From the NCBI GenBank assembly GCA_023105745.1, contig JALGQZ010000008.1, positions 50,458,618-50,522,617 of the forward strand: a DNA stretch of 64,000 nt, in the 5' to 3' direction. The position numbers and the translations under genes were made by a program. The notes below the pieces were generated by a model. It did not search any database, was not told where the DNA came from, and saw nothing but the letters and a program-made list of their open reading frames with translations. Each line of letters opens with the position of its first letter. Position 1 is the first letter of the stretch. Shown in pieces: positions 21,612 through 31,894 of this stretch. The stretch comes from Austropuccinia psidii (taxonomy: Eukaryota; Basidiomycota; Pucciniomycetes; Pucciniales; Sphaerophragmiaceae).

Positions 21612-22088
21612 ATGGTGCTTGGTGGGGAGAAGAAGTTATGAAAGTAAGTTCCTCTCCTGGCATGCACCTTTAAGGGGGGTATTCTACCCATATGTTGTTG
21701 TAAGCATCACCTTGGCCACATTGTGAGCACTTGTCAATTCTTTGGACAGGTTCAGGAAGCATGCAACATCAATACCCTCCATTTGGACCTTATCAAGATA
21801 TGGCCAAATGTTTCTTTCTTTCTTTTCTTTTTCTTTTTATTTATCATTTCTTTTATGCCAATCATCAGAATTCCAGACATTCATTACTTCAAGTCGCTTA
21901 TGGAAATTCAATTCAGAAGTCATTATGGAAATTCATTTCAGAAGTCACTTATGGCAATTTATTTCAGTTTGATGGTATTTGGTGGGGAGTGGGAGTTATG
22001 AAAGTAAATTCCATCTCCTGGTATGCATCCCTGAGGGTTTTACTTCTTGTAAAACATTACCTTGGCCACTCTGTGAGAATCAAATGCT
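21612..22088 (+). repeat. C duplicated noncoding module after pol
   Basis: Two direct repeats (21612-21733 and 21970-22088) share TTGGTGGGGAG, GTTATGAAAGTAA, CTCCTGG, TGCA and ACCTTGGCCAC. Position and content match the modules of B and B2. The stretch between them and on to 22367 is T-rich with no gene. Confidence 0.8.
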
Positions 22089-22367
22089 TGTTGCTCATCT
22101 TTTCAGACATTTCTTGTCCAAAATCAAGCAGCTCACCACAAGGAGGACAAGCCATCAGGAGTTTTCTTTATTTCTGTTTCTTTACTCTCTTTTTCTCTCA
22201 TTTTCTTTCTTTTCTTTACTTGTATAATTCTGTTTTCTTTTCATTTCTTTAAAGCAGCAGCATCCCCTCCCAAATCATGTATTGGGAGGTTCCATTATTT
22301 TTTCATTTTTTAGTATTTAAAAGAGTGGCGATAGAAGTCAAACCAAACAAAAACAAGGATAAGGAAA

Positions 22368-23692
22368 CTAGTTATCTCTACCTAATTCATCAAAAGTTTT
22401 CTGAAAATCATTTATCAACTCATCTTCATACCAGGAAAATTTTGCAGCCATCTCTTCAGAAGCAGTACCTGGAATAGTACTGTCATTGGCATACATAATC
22501 ACCTCTCTGCTATTTCTATCAACCCTCCTGAATAATCTGGCCACAGCTTCTTGGCTTTCACTAGCCGCGTTGGGATATTCTCTTGTAACCTGGATAGGCC
22601 AACATTCTCTTCTTTGAAAAACTTGAGCGGCAGGAAACGGCAAAGGGGACAATCCATCTCTTCTTCTGCTGGAGCTGGCCACAGGTTGGAGTTGGTGGGA
22701 GGTGGTTATGGGTGAGTTTCTGGATTGCTGAACTGGTGATGGTCTTACTGCTGGTTTCAAGGCAGGCCTGGCATGGGAAGTACTGGGTGAAGGAGGAGGA
22801 ATGGTAGTATGAATGGAAGCAAGAATTGGTTGGAAGGTTCTGGGAGTACTGGGAACTACTTGGCTTTGAAATCTGTTGGAAAGGGGTTGAGAAGAGGAAT
22901 TGCTGGATGGATGGCCAACTGAATGAGGAACAACTTGAACTTATTCACCATCCAACTCATCACTTCCTTCAGCATCTGGATCAGTGGGGGAATCATCAAT
23001 CCTTCTTACTCTCTTGACTACCTTCACTACCCCTTCAGTATTGGTCCTTGAGATTGGGACCTCTGAGCTGGAATATATGGGCCTACCACCAACTGGAATT
23101 GGCCTTCCAACACTAGTCCACCTTGCCACATCCCTCTGCCTGGAACCAGTCACTACATCAAAATATCAGTGCCAATTCAATCAAGATGTGCAAATCACTC
23201 ACATTGAGAAAATCCTGAAGCTGCATCAGGAGTAGGTTCCTCAGAGATGGGGAATTTTTGCCCAAAAGGCCCATCCTTTCTACTCCATAAATGCCTCCTG
23301 ACGTTAGAAGATGTCACCCTGGTACAACGACATGGTTTCTTTCCAATGAAGAAAAAATGGCATTTTGAAGATTGGGGATTGTGGTGTTGAAAACAATCCT
23401 TACCCTTGACCAAACATTCAGTACAGGCAGGATCAAGAACTTCAACTGCTCTGTATCCATCATAGGTTTGGGAGGGATCAAAATGACCAGAAGACGCCAT
23501 GGAGGGGCAAGATAATTGACTGAAGACGCCAGAACCACAAAGAACAGAAGGTGGAAGTGCAGAAGGAGAAGATTCAGTGAGTTCAGTAAGCTTGGAACTC
23601 ATAACTGAAGAATATGCAAGCAGAAGATTCAAGATGTCAGAATCAGTCCACTCCATATCAAAAAAGATTGACCTCAAGGAAATGAGGGCCAT
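22368..23692 (-). pseudogene. Antisense two-exon accessory gene of element C, Zn2Cys6-like
   Basis: This gene lies on the strand opposite gag-pol, between pol and the 3' LTR. Exon 1 is 23203-23692 (start MALISLRSIFF). The intron is 23153-23202 (50 bp, donor GTGAGT, acceptor GATGTAG). Exon 2 is 22368-23152. The joined frame is 425 codons and is interrupted only by one TAA at 22941-22943, after which the same phase stays open for about 190 codons to TAG. Exon 1 has the pattern C-X2-C-X6-C-X10-C-X2-F-X6-C (23330-23425), which is a fungal Zn2Cys6 cluster with the fifth Cys changed to Phe. A basic stretch (SNVRRHLWSRKDGPFG) follows. Exon 2 is Ser/Pro-rich and ends with an acidic helix-like tail (WYEDELINDFQKTFDELG). 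The family is not identified. A DNA-binding role is an inference. Confidence 0.7.
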
Positions 23693-23719
23693 AACTCAAT
23701 TATGCCCCCCCTCAAAGCC

Positions 23720-23969
23720 TCTAAGGTGAGGATTCATACCCCTTTGGGGCTGAATTCGGCACCCAGGACTTCCCCTGCAACTTTGGAGAGGCCAGGATCT
23801 TAATGGTCCAGGCCATATATGGTGAGTTTTTGGTTTTGGGCCAATTCTTGGCCCCTTGGTCACCCTGGGTCCCCAGTAAAATTGGGCCCAGGGGGTCCAT
23901 TTTGGTCCTGGGGGCCTCTAATAGCCCCCACGGACTGTAGGACCCCAAAAGACAGAAATGGCCTAAAAA
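23720..23969. other. GGCC-rich upstream region of the antisense gene
   Basis: It is rich in GGCCC/GGGCC words such as TTGGGCCCAGGGGGTCCA, and similar in style to the B2 LTR around 44640-44960. It would be the promoter or 5' untranslated region of the antisense gene. No ORF is supported. Confidence 0.4.
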
Positions 23970-24134
23970 GGCCATACATCATCAAATCACCAAAAATCAC
24001 CAAGGACCCCAAAAAGGCCCAAAAGGCCATACATCATCAAATCACCAAAAATCACCAAGGACCCCAAAAAAGCCCAAAAGGCCATACATCATCAAATCAC
24101 CAAAAATCACCAAGGACCCCAAAAAGGCCCAAAA
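23970..24134. repeat. 55-bp tandem repeat, three units
   Basis: Units start at 23970, 24025 and 24080 with GGCCATACATCATCAAATCA and differ by about one base. A fourth copy breaks off after GGCCAT at 24135. The array lies about 280 bases upstream of the antisense gene start. Confidence 0.95.
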
Positions 24135-24623
24135 GGCCATGGAATCCAATTTTATCAAGATTAATCATAGAAGTGGCCACAGCCCAAGATCATCATAGAG
24201 GGCTTTTTGAGGCAATTTCCAAGTACAATGGGGACAAGAACCCTTGAAGGAATGATTCAAGATCTTATTTTGCTTAAGCCTTGCCAAATGAGTACACTTC
24301 ATATACTCATTGGGCATCATTTTTTGAGCACAAGAGCTCAGTGGCCATCATTTTGGGATACATCCCAAGGACAAGATTGATTGATTCAGAAGGAAAGAAA
24401 AGGCATGTTTCAAAGTGGAATCCTTACTCAAAACTTGAAAGAAGGGGGGAATCAATTTAATTTGAAAGCGAAGAATTGAAGAAGGATTTTCAGGATAATG
24501 GTCAAGAGGAAAATAAAATTAAAAAGAGAATTTTTTGAAAAAATGTGGGGATATTGAGATGCCACTCAACAGTGGCAGGGTATTATGTTGTTCAGGAGCC
24601 CACCAGTTTCAAGAGGGGGATAC
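24135..24623 (+). other. C 3' untranslated region and polypurine tract
   Basis: No gene is present. The tract AAGAGGGGGATAC (24611-24623) abuts the 3' LTR, and the phrase GGAGCCCACCAGTTTCAAG before it resembles the stretch before the B and B2 tracts. Confidence 0.7.
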
Positions 24624-25383
24624 TGTAACAACCACTCACCAGGGGTGGGGGTATTCATCAATACACCCACTCAAACACCTCAAATCAGCAGATCCACTAT
24701 CTGCATCAGCATTCAGTTTCAGCAATCTTCCTTGCTGAAACATGCATACATCTTGGTACTTCAATACAGCCTGTCAACATCTGTACAGGTTGGATTCACC
24801 AAATACAGCTTCAATATGCCAGCATTAAACTGTATGATCACTCAAATATACCACACCTCTTGTACAGGTTCTGTACAGCTGTACAGGACCTGTATTGGAC
24901 AGACTCAATTCAATCATTCAATCCTCTCATTAAAATTCTTCCTCTGGATCAGGGCTGGTGATTCTCACATATAACAGCCCCTCTTTCTCCCCCTGGGGAC
25001 TTTTCCCCAGTTAATTAATTTAGTTATTTATTATTTTATGAATATTCTTATCCTTATTTTGGGTATTATATTTATTTAATATTAAGTTAGTCTTTGCATT
25101 TCTCTCTTTGCCTGTGCAGTATGAGCTGGGTGGCCATATCCTTATTAACCCTTCTCGTTCCATTCTGACAGGTTGAAACAGTGGACTTGGACTTGTTTGT
25201 GGTTGGCTCTTCCACTCTTTACTTTTATTTCTTTTGTTGCTTCTTTCTTATATTCTTTATTTTAGTAATTCATCTCTTGCACTCTTAAGTGTACTCTTTC
25301 TTATCATATCTTTGAGCCCTGCATAAGTGAGTCCCAGTTTACTGAGTGCCAGGCCCTCTTCACTTTGAAGAGCCCCTGTGACA
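24624..25383 (+). repeat. C 3' LTR (760 bp)
   Basis: This is a direct repeat of 14958-15702 with few substitutions and one roughly 15-base length difference near the end. It is followed by the second GAAGT. Confidence 0.95.
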
Positions 25384-25856
25384 GAAGTTTGCTCTCAGGA
25401 ATCAGGGATTGGGGTGAAAGGGCTCTCATCCACCATTTCAGGAAGGGATTGTCATCCAGGATTTTGGATCAGTTGGCCTCCAATCCTTCAAAAATTGACT
25501 CTCTTCAAGACTTAATGGATGCTACCCTGGATTTTAATACCAGGTACCATGAGAGGCAAAAATAGAACAGTCATCATCAAGAGAAGATGCCTGAAGCCTC
25601 AAAGTCAAGTTCTTCTCATCCTCAAAATGCTTCAAGCTCAAGTCAAAAGAAGAAGAATTTTCAGAAGAGGGAGAAACCCCATTCTTCTTTGTTGAATAAA
25701 GACTTCAAGTTAATGAATTCTGAAAAAGAAAGAAGAATCAAGGAGGGTCTATGTACCTATTGTGGTGTGAAGAATAGTCTTGATTCCTGTTTCAAAAGGC
25801 TTCAAAACAAGCTTGCCCAACCATCAGGAAAATTTCCCAGCCAGGGAAAAGCCTGA
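25384..25856 (+). pseudogene. B2 gag, second piece
   Basis: It resumes in the gag core (GIRDWGERALIHHFRKG) and continues to TGA 25854-25856. A TAG follows HERQK at about 25563. The zinc knuckle reads CTYCGVKNSLDSC, so the His ligand is Asn. The slippery GGGAAAA (25844-25850) and a perfect copy of the B stem (25857-25866 with 25879-25888) are retained. Confidence 0.88.
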
Positions 25857-27621
25857 GTGAAGATCATGTTGTTTTCAGTGGTCTTCACTGTTTTCCATCC
25901 AGAGCACAATTGTGCATTCTCAATACTGGTGTCAAGAATTTTGTTAAACTCTTTGTTTTTTCTTGTCTTCTGTTGTTTTTTACACTATTCTCATTGATTC
26001 TGGTGCTACCAACTCATTCATTGCAAAGCAGTCTGTTCACAAGTATTGATTGACTATGTCAGAACTCCAAGAGAAGATTCCTCTTATTATTTTGGCCTTC
26101 TCTGAGTTCCCTTCCTTATTTGTGACTCACCATACTAAATATATGGTTGAGCTCCCTTCCTTCCCAAGCTTTGAATGGGACTTTTTAGTCATTGATACTC
26201 CCAAGGAAGAAGACCTCATATTGGGATTTGACTTTCTGAATCATTTTAATCCTTCTATTGATTGGAGGAAAGGGCTGATCACCTTTAATGGTTGGTGATT
26301 CTAGAACACCATCATTTCCATCCTCTGTCCATATTACTTCCCTTAATTCCCATCAGTAATTACTATTATCTGGAGATGAAGTCTTCAAAGAGATTCAAGA
26401 TGTTGGAGAAGATAATTCTGTATCTTCACTTCACCTCTTCTTTGAAAATATGGACCTTCCTCCTTCATCTTATCATGAATCCCTGGAGGAGTTATGGGAT
26501 GAAGAGGAAGAGCCAGAAGAAGTTGAAACTGTGATGAAGTTTGTTCCTTCTGCTTATCACCAATATTTGGATGTATTCTCCAAGGTGAAAGCAGAAAAGC
26601 CTCCTCCTCACCATGCCTGTGATTGTCATATTGAACTGGAGGGGTCTCTACCTCCAGTTGGAGTGATCTACTCTTTATCAAACCAGGAGTCAGATACACT
26701 CAGGGCCTACATTTCAGAGAATGGAGACAAAGGTTTCATCCATCCAAGCTCCTCTTCAACATGAGCGCCTTTTCTCTTTGTCAAAAAGAAGGATGGTGGC
26801 CTCCTTTTGTGTGTTAATTACTGCAAACTCAATTCTGCGACTAGGAAGAACAAGTATCCTGTTCCTCCTATGAACCAGCTTCTTACTGTCTTTAATTGCT
26901 CTTCTATCTTCTCCAAGATTGATTTGCATGGTGCATATAACCTGCTCAGGATCAAGGAAGGTGATGAACATTGGACTTGTTTTAGAACCAAATATGACAG
27001 TTATGAGTATTTGGGTATGCCATTTGGGGTCACCAATGCTCCTGCCTCTTCTCAAAACCTTTTCAATGATATTCCTTAAGATCTTCTTGATATTTGTGTT
27101 GTGGTTTATTTGGATGACATTATGGTATTTTACAAATCTGAGGAACAACATGACACTCATGTGTCCACTGTTCTTTTCAGACCCAGAGCCAATCAAATTT
27201 TTTCTAAGGCCTCCAAGTGCCTATTCCATGTTTCTAGTGTGGAATATTTGGGTTATATTGTTTCTTCTGAGGGCCTCAAGATGGACCAAGAAAAGGTGCA
27301 GCAAATTCTCAATTTGCCACCTCCAAGAAACCTCAAGGCTCTTCACTCATTCCTTGGGTTTGCCAATTTCTACCACTGTTTCATCAAGAGTTATTCAAAG
27401 AAAATAAGTTCACTCACCAGTTTTCTCAAGAAAGATTCCTGTTTGCCCCTCAATGAGGAAGCTCTTAGTCAGTTTGTTCAACTCGAAGATGCTTTCACCC
27501 CCGCTCCAATCCTTTCCCACGGCAAACCTTCTCTGCCTGCCATTTTAGAGACTGATTCATTCAATTATGCCTTGGGTGCTGTACTGAGTCAGGTCTCTGA
27601 CTCAGGAAAACATCCCATTTC
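25857..27621 (+). pseudogene. B2 pol, protease to RNase H start
   Basis: Protease (LIDSGATNSF, about 25994) and reverse transcriptase (YLDD about 27108) are recognisable. A stop occurs at about 26047 (YLTM region). A deletion of roughly 80 bases near 26294 removes the Ser-rich linker between protease and RT, and several further stops and frameshifts occur between 26300 and 27100. It ends in SGKHPI where element E starts. Confidence 0.88.
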
Positions 27622-29605
27622 TGTAAGGTTTGACTATGAAACAATAAGCAAAAATTCCTAATGTTTTACTTATTGTACTATGAATGTCCTTATAAATAAG
27701 ATAAATAAGATAAAAAAATATTTATAATAATAAAGAATTATCATAATTATGGCATAAAAATAATCATATTATTAAATAAATCTAATAATATAATTTATAT
27801 TAAAAAAAATATAATAAATAAATATGTTAATATAAGATATTGAATATATTCAAAAGCACTTTATTATTGTTCCCAACAAATAATACATGCGTAAAAACGT
27901 TTTTTTATCAATGAAAAAAAATGAATAACAATAATATCGCTAATATTAAAGTTATAAATTAATATAAGTACTATTTATATCAATTAAAGAATTATTAAAG
28001 TAATAATAAAGAGAAAATTATTATAATAAGAAGAAATAAACTACTTTGAATACTTAATATGATAATTTTGAATTATTTTACGCCAAAAAATATAAATACA
28101 ACTTTATTTAATTTGTATTTACAATAAAAATTAAGAGAAATTACAATTTATCTTGATTTTACGTGGATTTCAGGTTTTTAAGAGAAATTTAAACAAAACA
28201 ATTAAATAGTTTGAGTAATCACGTCAATAATGATGATTATAATAAGGATTATCTTTGGTCTTTAAGAATATAAGAGCTTTATATATAAAGAATAAAGCAA
28301 TTACCTTTTTGTTTTAATTATTTAATGTTTGGTAAGTGTCTGAGGGTATAATAGTGTAAAAAGAGCTCTATTTATAGTAAATACCTCCCCTATAGAGTCC
28401 AGAAGGCTTCTAGTAGACGTGTACTTATGCTTTCTACTAGAATGTATCAATAGTTTAAGGTTTGGTGATTATTACATCATAATCAAACCATCTTACCTCA
28501 TTATTATGCCATTATTTAGAGTTATCACTGTAACTTTATGTTTGATGGCGTCATAGGCTTAGCAGAAGCCTAAAATTTGTGTATTTTATTAGTATTAATC
28601 ATAATCTAATAGTATTCATCAACTCTATCACTTATATGACTGTAAAATTAAAATAGGATTACAGTGAGTGATCATAAATGATCAAATTTAAGCTTAAACT
28701 TTGATCATGAATAATGTTTAAGCTATACATGCTAAAGCTACTCTGAGAGTGGATTCTGATAGCTTGGCATGGCCTTGTTAAACTTCCAAGAGAATTTTAT
28801 TACATCATCTAAGCTCTATTTTTGATGATTTTTCTAGTAAACCATCTTTTCTGTCAAGATTTAATATTTTAAACTTCAAACCATGATTTCAAGGGGCTAT
28901 ACCTTGAATATTGTAATAACAATTACATCATTTTCCACAAATTAACTAGTAGAATCTAACTGTCTACTTATTTTTAAGTTTGGACCACTTTTACAACAAA
29001 GTGGTCAACAGCTCTGTTGATTTTATTCAATAATCCATTACAAGTTTTAACCTTGTTTATAGCTTGTGAATTAAAGTTCATATCTTTATTCAGACAGTAA
29101 TTATAGGGTGACTCTAATTTTGCTTCATCTATCTATACTGTATGTTTCAAGAGATATTAGCTAAAACCCATGAATATATCCATTGACCAAAAAAGTGGAT
29201 ATATTCAGCTTAATTCCTTAAGTATTGACTTTAGATATTAGATTTATAATTGTTTTATATTTAGATTGTTATGGAGAATCCAATGGTTCAATTTATTTCA
29301 CATGTTGTTTCATTATGATCTGAAATAAATGAGGTTTCGTACCTTTTTTAAGGTATTATTACTTATGCTTCAGTAATTATTGAGCTTTCAGATATGCCAT
29401 AAAAATGACATATGTGTATTTTACCATGAGGAATCTAATGGTGTAATCTATTTAAAATGTTTATTCATTAGAATCTGATTTAATCTAGATATTGTGCTTA
29501 TTTATGGTATTTTACTAATTTTTGAGATAAGTATCATAAGTATAATTATTACAGAAATTTTGTTGTGACCTTTTTGGATATGTGGTCATATGTAAAAGGC
29601 TCACA
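27622..29605 (-). repeat. E 3' LTR (1984 bp)
   Basis: In plus orientation it starts TGTAAGGTTTGACTATG and ends GGCTCACA. It is extremely AT-rich in its first 700 bases. It includes a 584-bp stretch (28557-29140) missing from the other LTR but present in the fragment at 51636-52639. Confidence 0.88.
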
Positions 29606-30029
29606 TTCCCTACCACAAAAAAAGATTGTGCCACAATCTGATATAGTCAATGAGGGTAACATCCACTCTCCTACCTCTTATATAGACTTGCTTAGTCTTG
29701 AAGCTCAATAATGCTTGATTTTTCTATTCTTTAGGTTTGCTTTCATGTCTGAACCTTCTGAGTAGTTTATAAGCATTTCTTATATCTTTCTCAAGTAGCC
29801 ATTCATCTTCTTGAACTGGATTTCTATACCTTGCAAGGTATTCTCTTTCTTTTTTATTTCTTGTTCTTCTTTCTTTAAGCACTTTCACAATTTTCTTTTC
29901 CTCTCCTTCTTCCAAAGGGTGTATTTCAAGTGGGGGTTTATTTCTTAGTGGAAATAATTCCTTGTCACTTGATCTGTAAGGTTTTATCAGACTTACAGGG
30001 AAAGCTGGGTGTTTAGAAATGAATGAAGA
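29606..30029 (-). pseudogene. E pol remnant: integrase C-terminal end
   Basis: The coding part is 29724-30029, ending FRHESKPKE. Blocks SKHPAFPVSLIKPY, EYLARYRNPVQEDEWL and LLRRFRHE match A1, A2 and F. The upstream part of pol is absent: at 30030 the F LTR begins. The polypurine tract (29606-29616, reverse complement GTGGTAGGGAA) touches the LTR. Confidence 0.85.
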
Positions 30030-31871
30030 TGTAAGGTGTGGATATGCAACTTGATTAAAAATCAAGTACTTTTCCTGTCCTCAAAATTTGTATAAGGTAA
30101 AATTCAGTTAAAAATAGTATGAAATATTATTTTTAAGAGAAAACACGCCAATTTTATTGTTTATAACTTTATTAGTATAAAACAATAATATTATAAAAAT
30201 TTATTGTTTTACCAACAATAAAAATTTATCCAAAAAAATACTCTACAAGAGATATTTTAAGGCTACAAAAGAAATTTCTTCAAGAGCAATTTCAATTGGA
30301 ATTAATTGATCAAAGAACTGCAAGCAATTAATTAAAGAACAGAGTCTTTAAAAAGAATATTAAAGAGAAAACACGCCCAAAAGTGACCAGAGTGAATTTG
30401 GAAACAAAGTGACAAAGTTTACAGTGATGAAAGATGCTTTAATTCACTTTTGGGGAGGTTCAGGGGTAAAAATGATTATAAGAGTTACAAAAAATGATTA
30501 TAATGATTTTTTCACGTGGTTAAAAGGATTAAAATGATTTAAAAATGGTGGTTGGAATCTTTGATTGATTGGTTTAACAGTGTTTAAACTAATTAATAAA
30601 AGGAAAAGATTCTAACATGAAGAGAAAAGTGGGGCAAAGAAGACATTCTTTTATAGCCATCAATTCTCTTACTCCAAAAGTAAAATTTACTCTTGTCAGT
30701 CGTGAAAAACAGTCTGACAACAGAAAAGCCAATTATGGCATCATTGAACCCTGGTTTAGGCCAAAAAAGGGCTGGTTTAAGCCATTTTTAGCCATGTTTA
30801 GCCATTTTAGACCCTTAAATCAGCCATTACTATAGCAATACCAGGCCTAGAGCCTTCAAAACACGTCAGAATGTGTGTAAGAGGCGTAGAAACCAGTTAA
30901 AACTGATTTTACCATGGTTGTTTTATCTTAAGGGTAGTTTTACCTTCTTGGCAACAGCTAAAACTACCCCAGTTGGTATCAAAACCTCATCATCAATTGA
31001 GTTCACAGACCCTGTAGCTTAATTCCAGGCCAAAAGTGATGAACTTTTGCGTGAATTTTGACATCCCACGCCTGTCAGCAAGGATTTTGGGGGTCTAGCT
31101 CCCCCTTAGAGCTGGAGTTCCTTTTCCCCCCCAAATTTAATCTTTCCAATTTATTTTTCCTTTAATTCCTCATCATGTATTATACTTATAATTTACATAT
31201 GTAATTCAATTCAATTGTACAGTACAATACAGTAATAATTGACACCTCATATGTAAATCAAAGCTCACTTATGTAATACACGCGCACATTTTGACATTTC
31301 AATTGAATTCAATTGAAAATACTTCAATTCCTCATAACTTCTAAACTAAACACAACACCTCAATTTTAACACAAAAATTGATGGTTAACACCACATGTGG
31401 TGTGAATTAAATTAAGGTTTTGAGGATTTTCAACTTTTGTATTGAAAATACTAAAAACTTAATTTAAGCTTATTTAGAGTTGAGTTACAAGAATTTCACT
31501 CAGAGGTGACCCCACCTGATTTTTTATGAGGAATCCAATGGTGAAATAATTTTTATATGTTTATTCATTGGATAAAAAGTTATAATAATTTTTCTTTAAC
31601 TTTTTTCCAAATTTATTTATTTATTCACAATTTTGTTAAAATTTCATTTTTACTTAATTTTTTCAAGTATAAATGTAATTTTATACTTACAAAATTTAAT
31701 GTATTTTTATTTTTAAATTGTAAATAATTTTTTTTATTTTTAGTATAATTTTATATTTATATTTTTGATTTTTATTTTAATAATATAAATAAATTTATTT
31801 TATTTATATTGATATGTTATTTTTTATATTTGTGGTCTTTTGGGTATATGAAATTACCTCTAAGGCTCACA
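30030..31871 (-). repeat. F 3' LTR (1842 bp)
   Basis: This is a direct repeat of 38296-40137. The open frame at 30617-30835 is identical in both LTRs (38884-39102), but only because the LTRs are nearly identical; it is not evidence of a gene. Confidence 0.95.
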
Positions 31872-31894
31872 TTCCCTCCCCCTAAAAAAGAATA

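Larger units (their letters stand above)
14958..25383 (+). mobile_element. C: full-length chromovirus with an antisense accessory gene
   Basis: The LTRs 14958-15702 (745 bp) and 24624-25383 (760 bp) start TGTAACAACC and end CTGTGACA. The target duplication GAAGT is perfect (14953-14957 and 25384-25388). Order: LTR, self-primer site, leader, gag, -1 frame pol with chromodomain, duplicated noncoding module, antisense spliced gene (22368-23692), 55-bp tandem repeats, polypurine tract, LTR. The stretch from pol to LTR is about 3 kb against about 0.8 kb in B, because of the extra gene. The sense genes carry nonsense mutations but no frameshift. Confidence 0.95.

Noticed and set aside
22826..23235. 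Plus-strand frames in the accessory region of C
   Set aside because: They are antisense to the spliced minus-strand gene, which has splice sites and motif support.
27680..28150. Very AT-rich blocks in the E and F LTRs as mitochondrial DNA insertions or replication origins
   Set aside because: They are part of the LTRs and repeat with them. No mitochondrial gene is visible.
30617..30835. 72-codon frame found identically at 38884-39102
   Set aside because: It lies inside the F LTRs. Identity follows from LTR duplication, and there is no domain.
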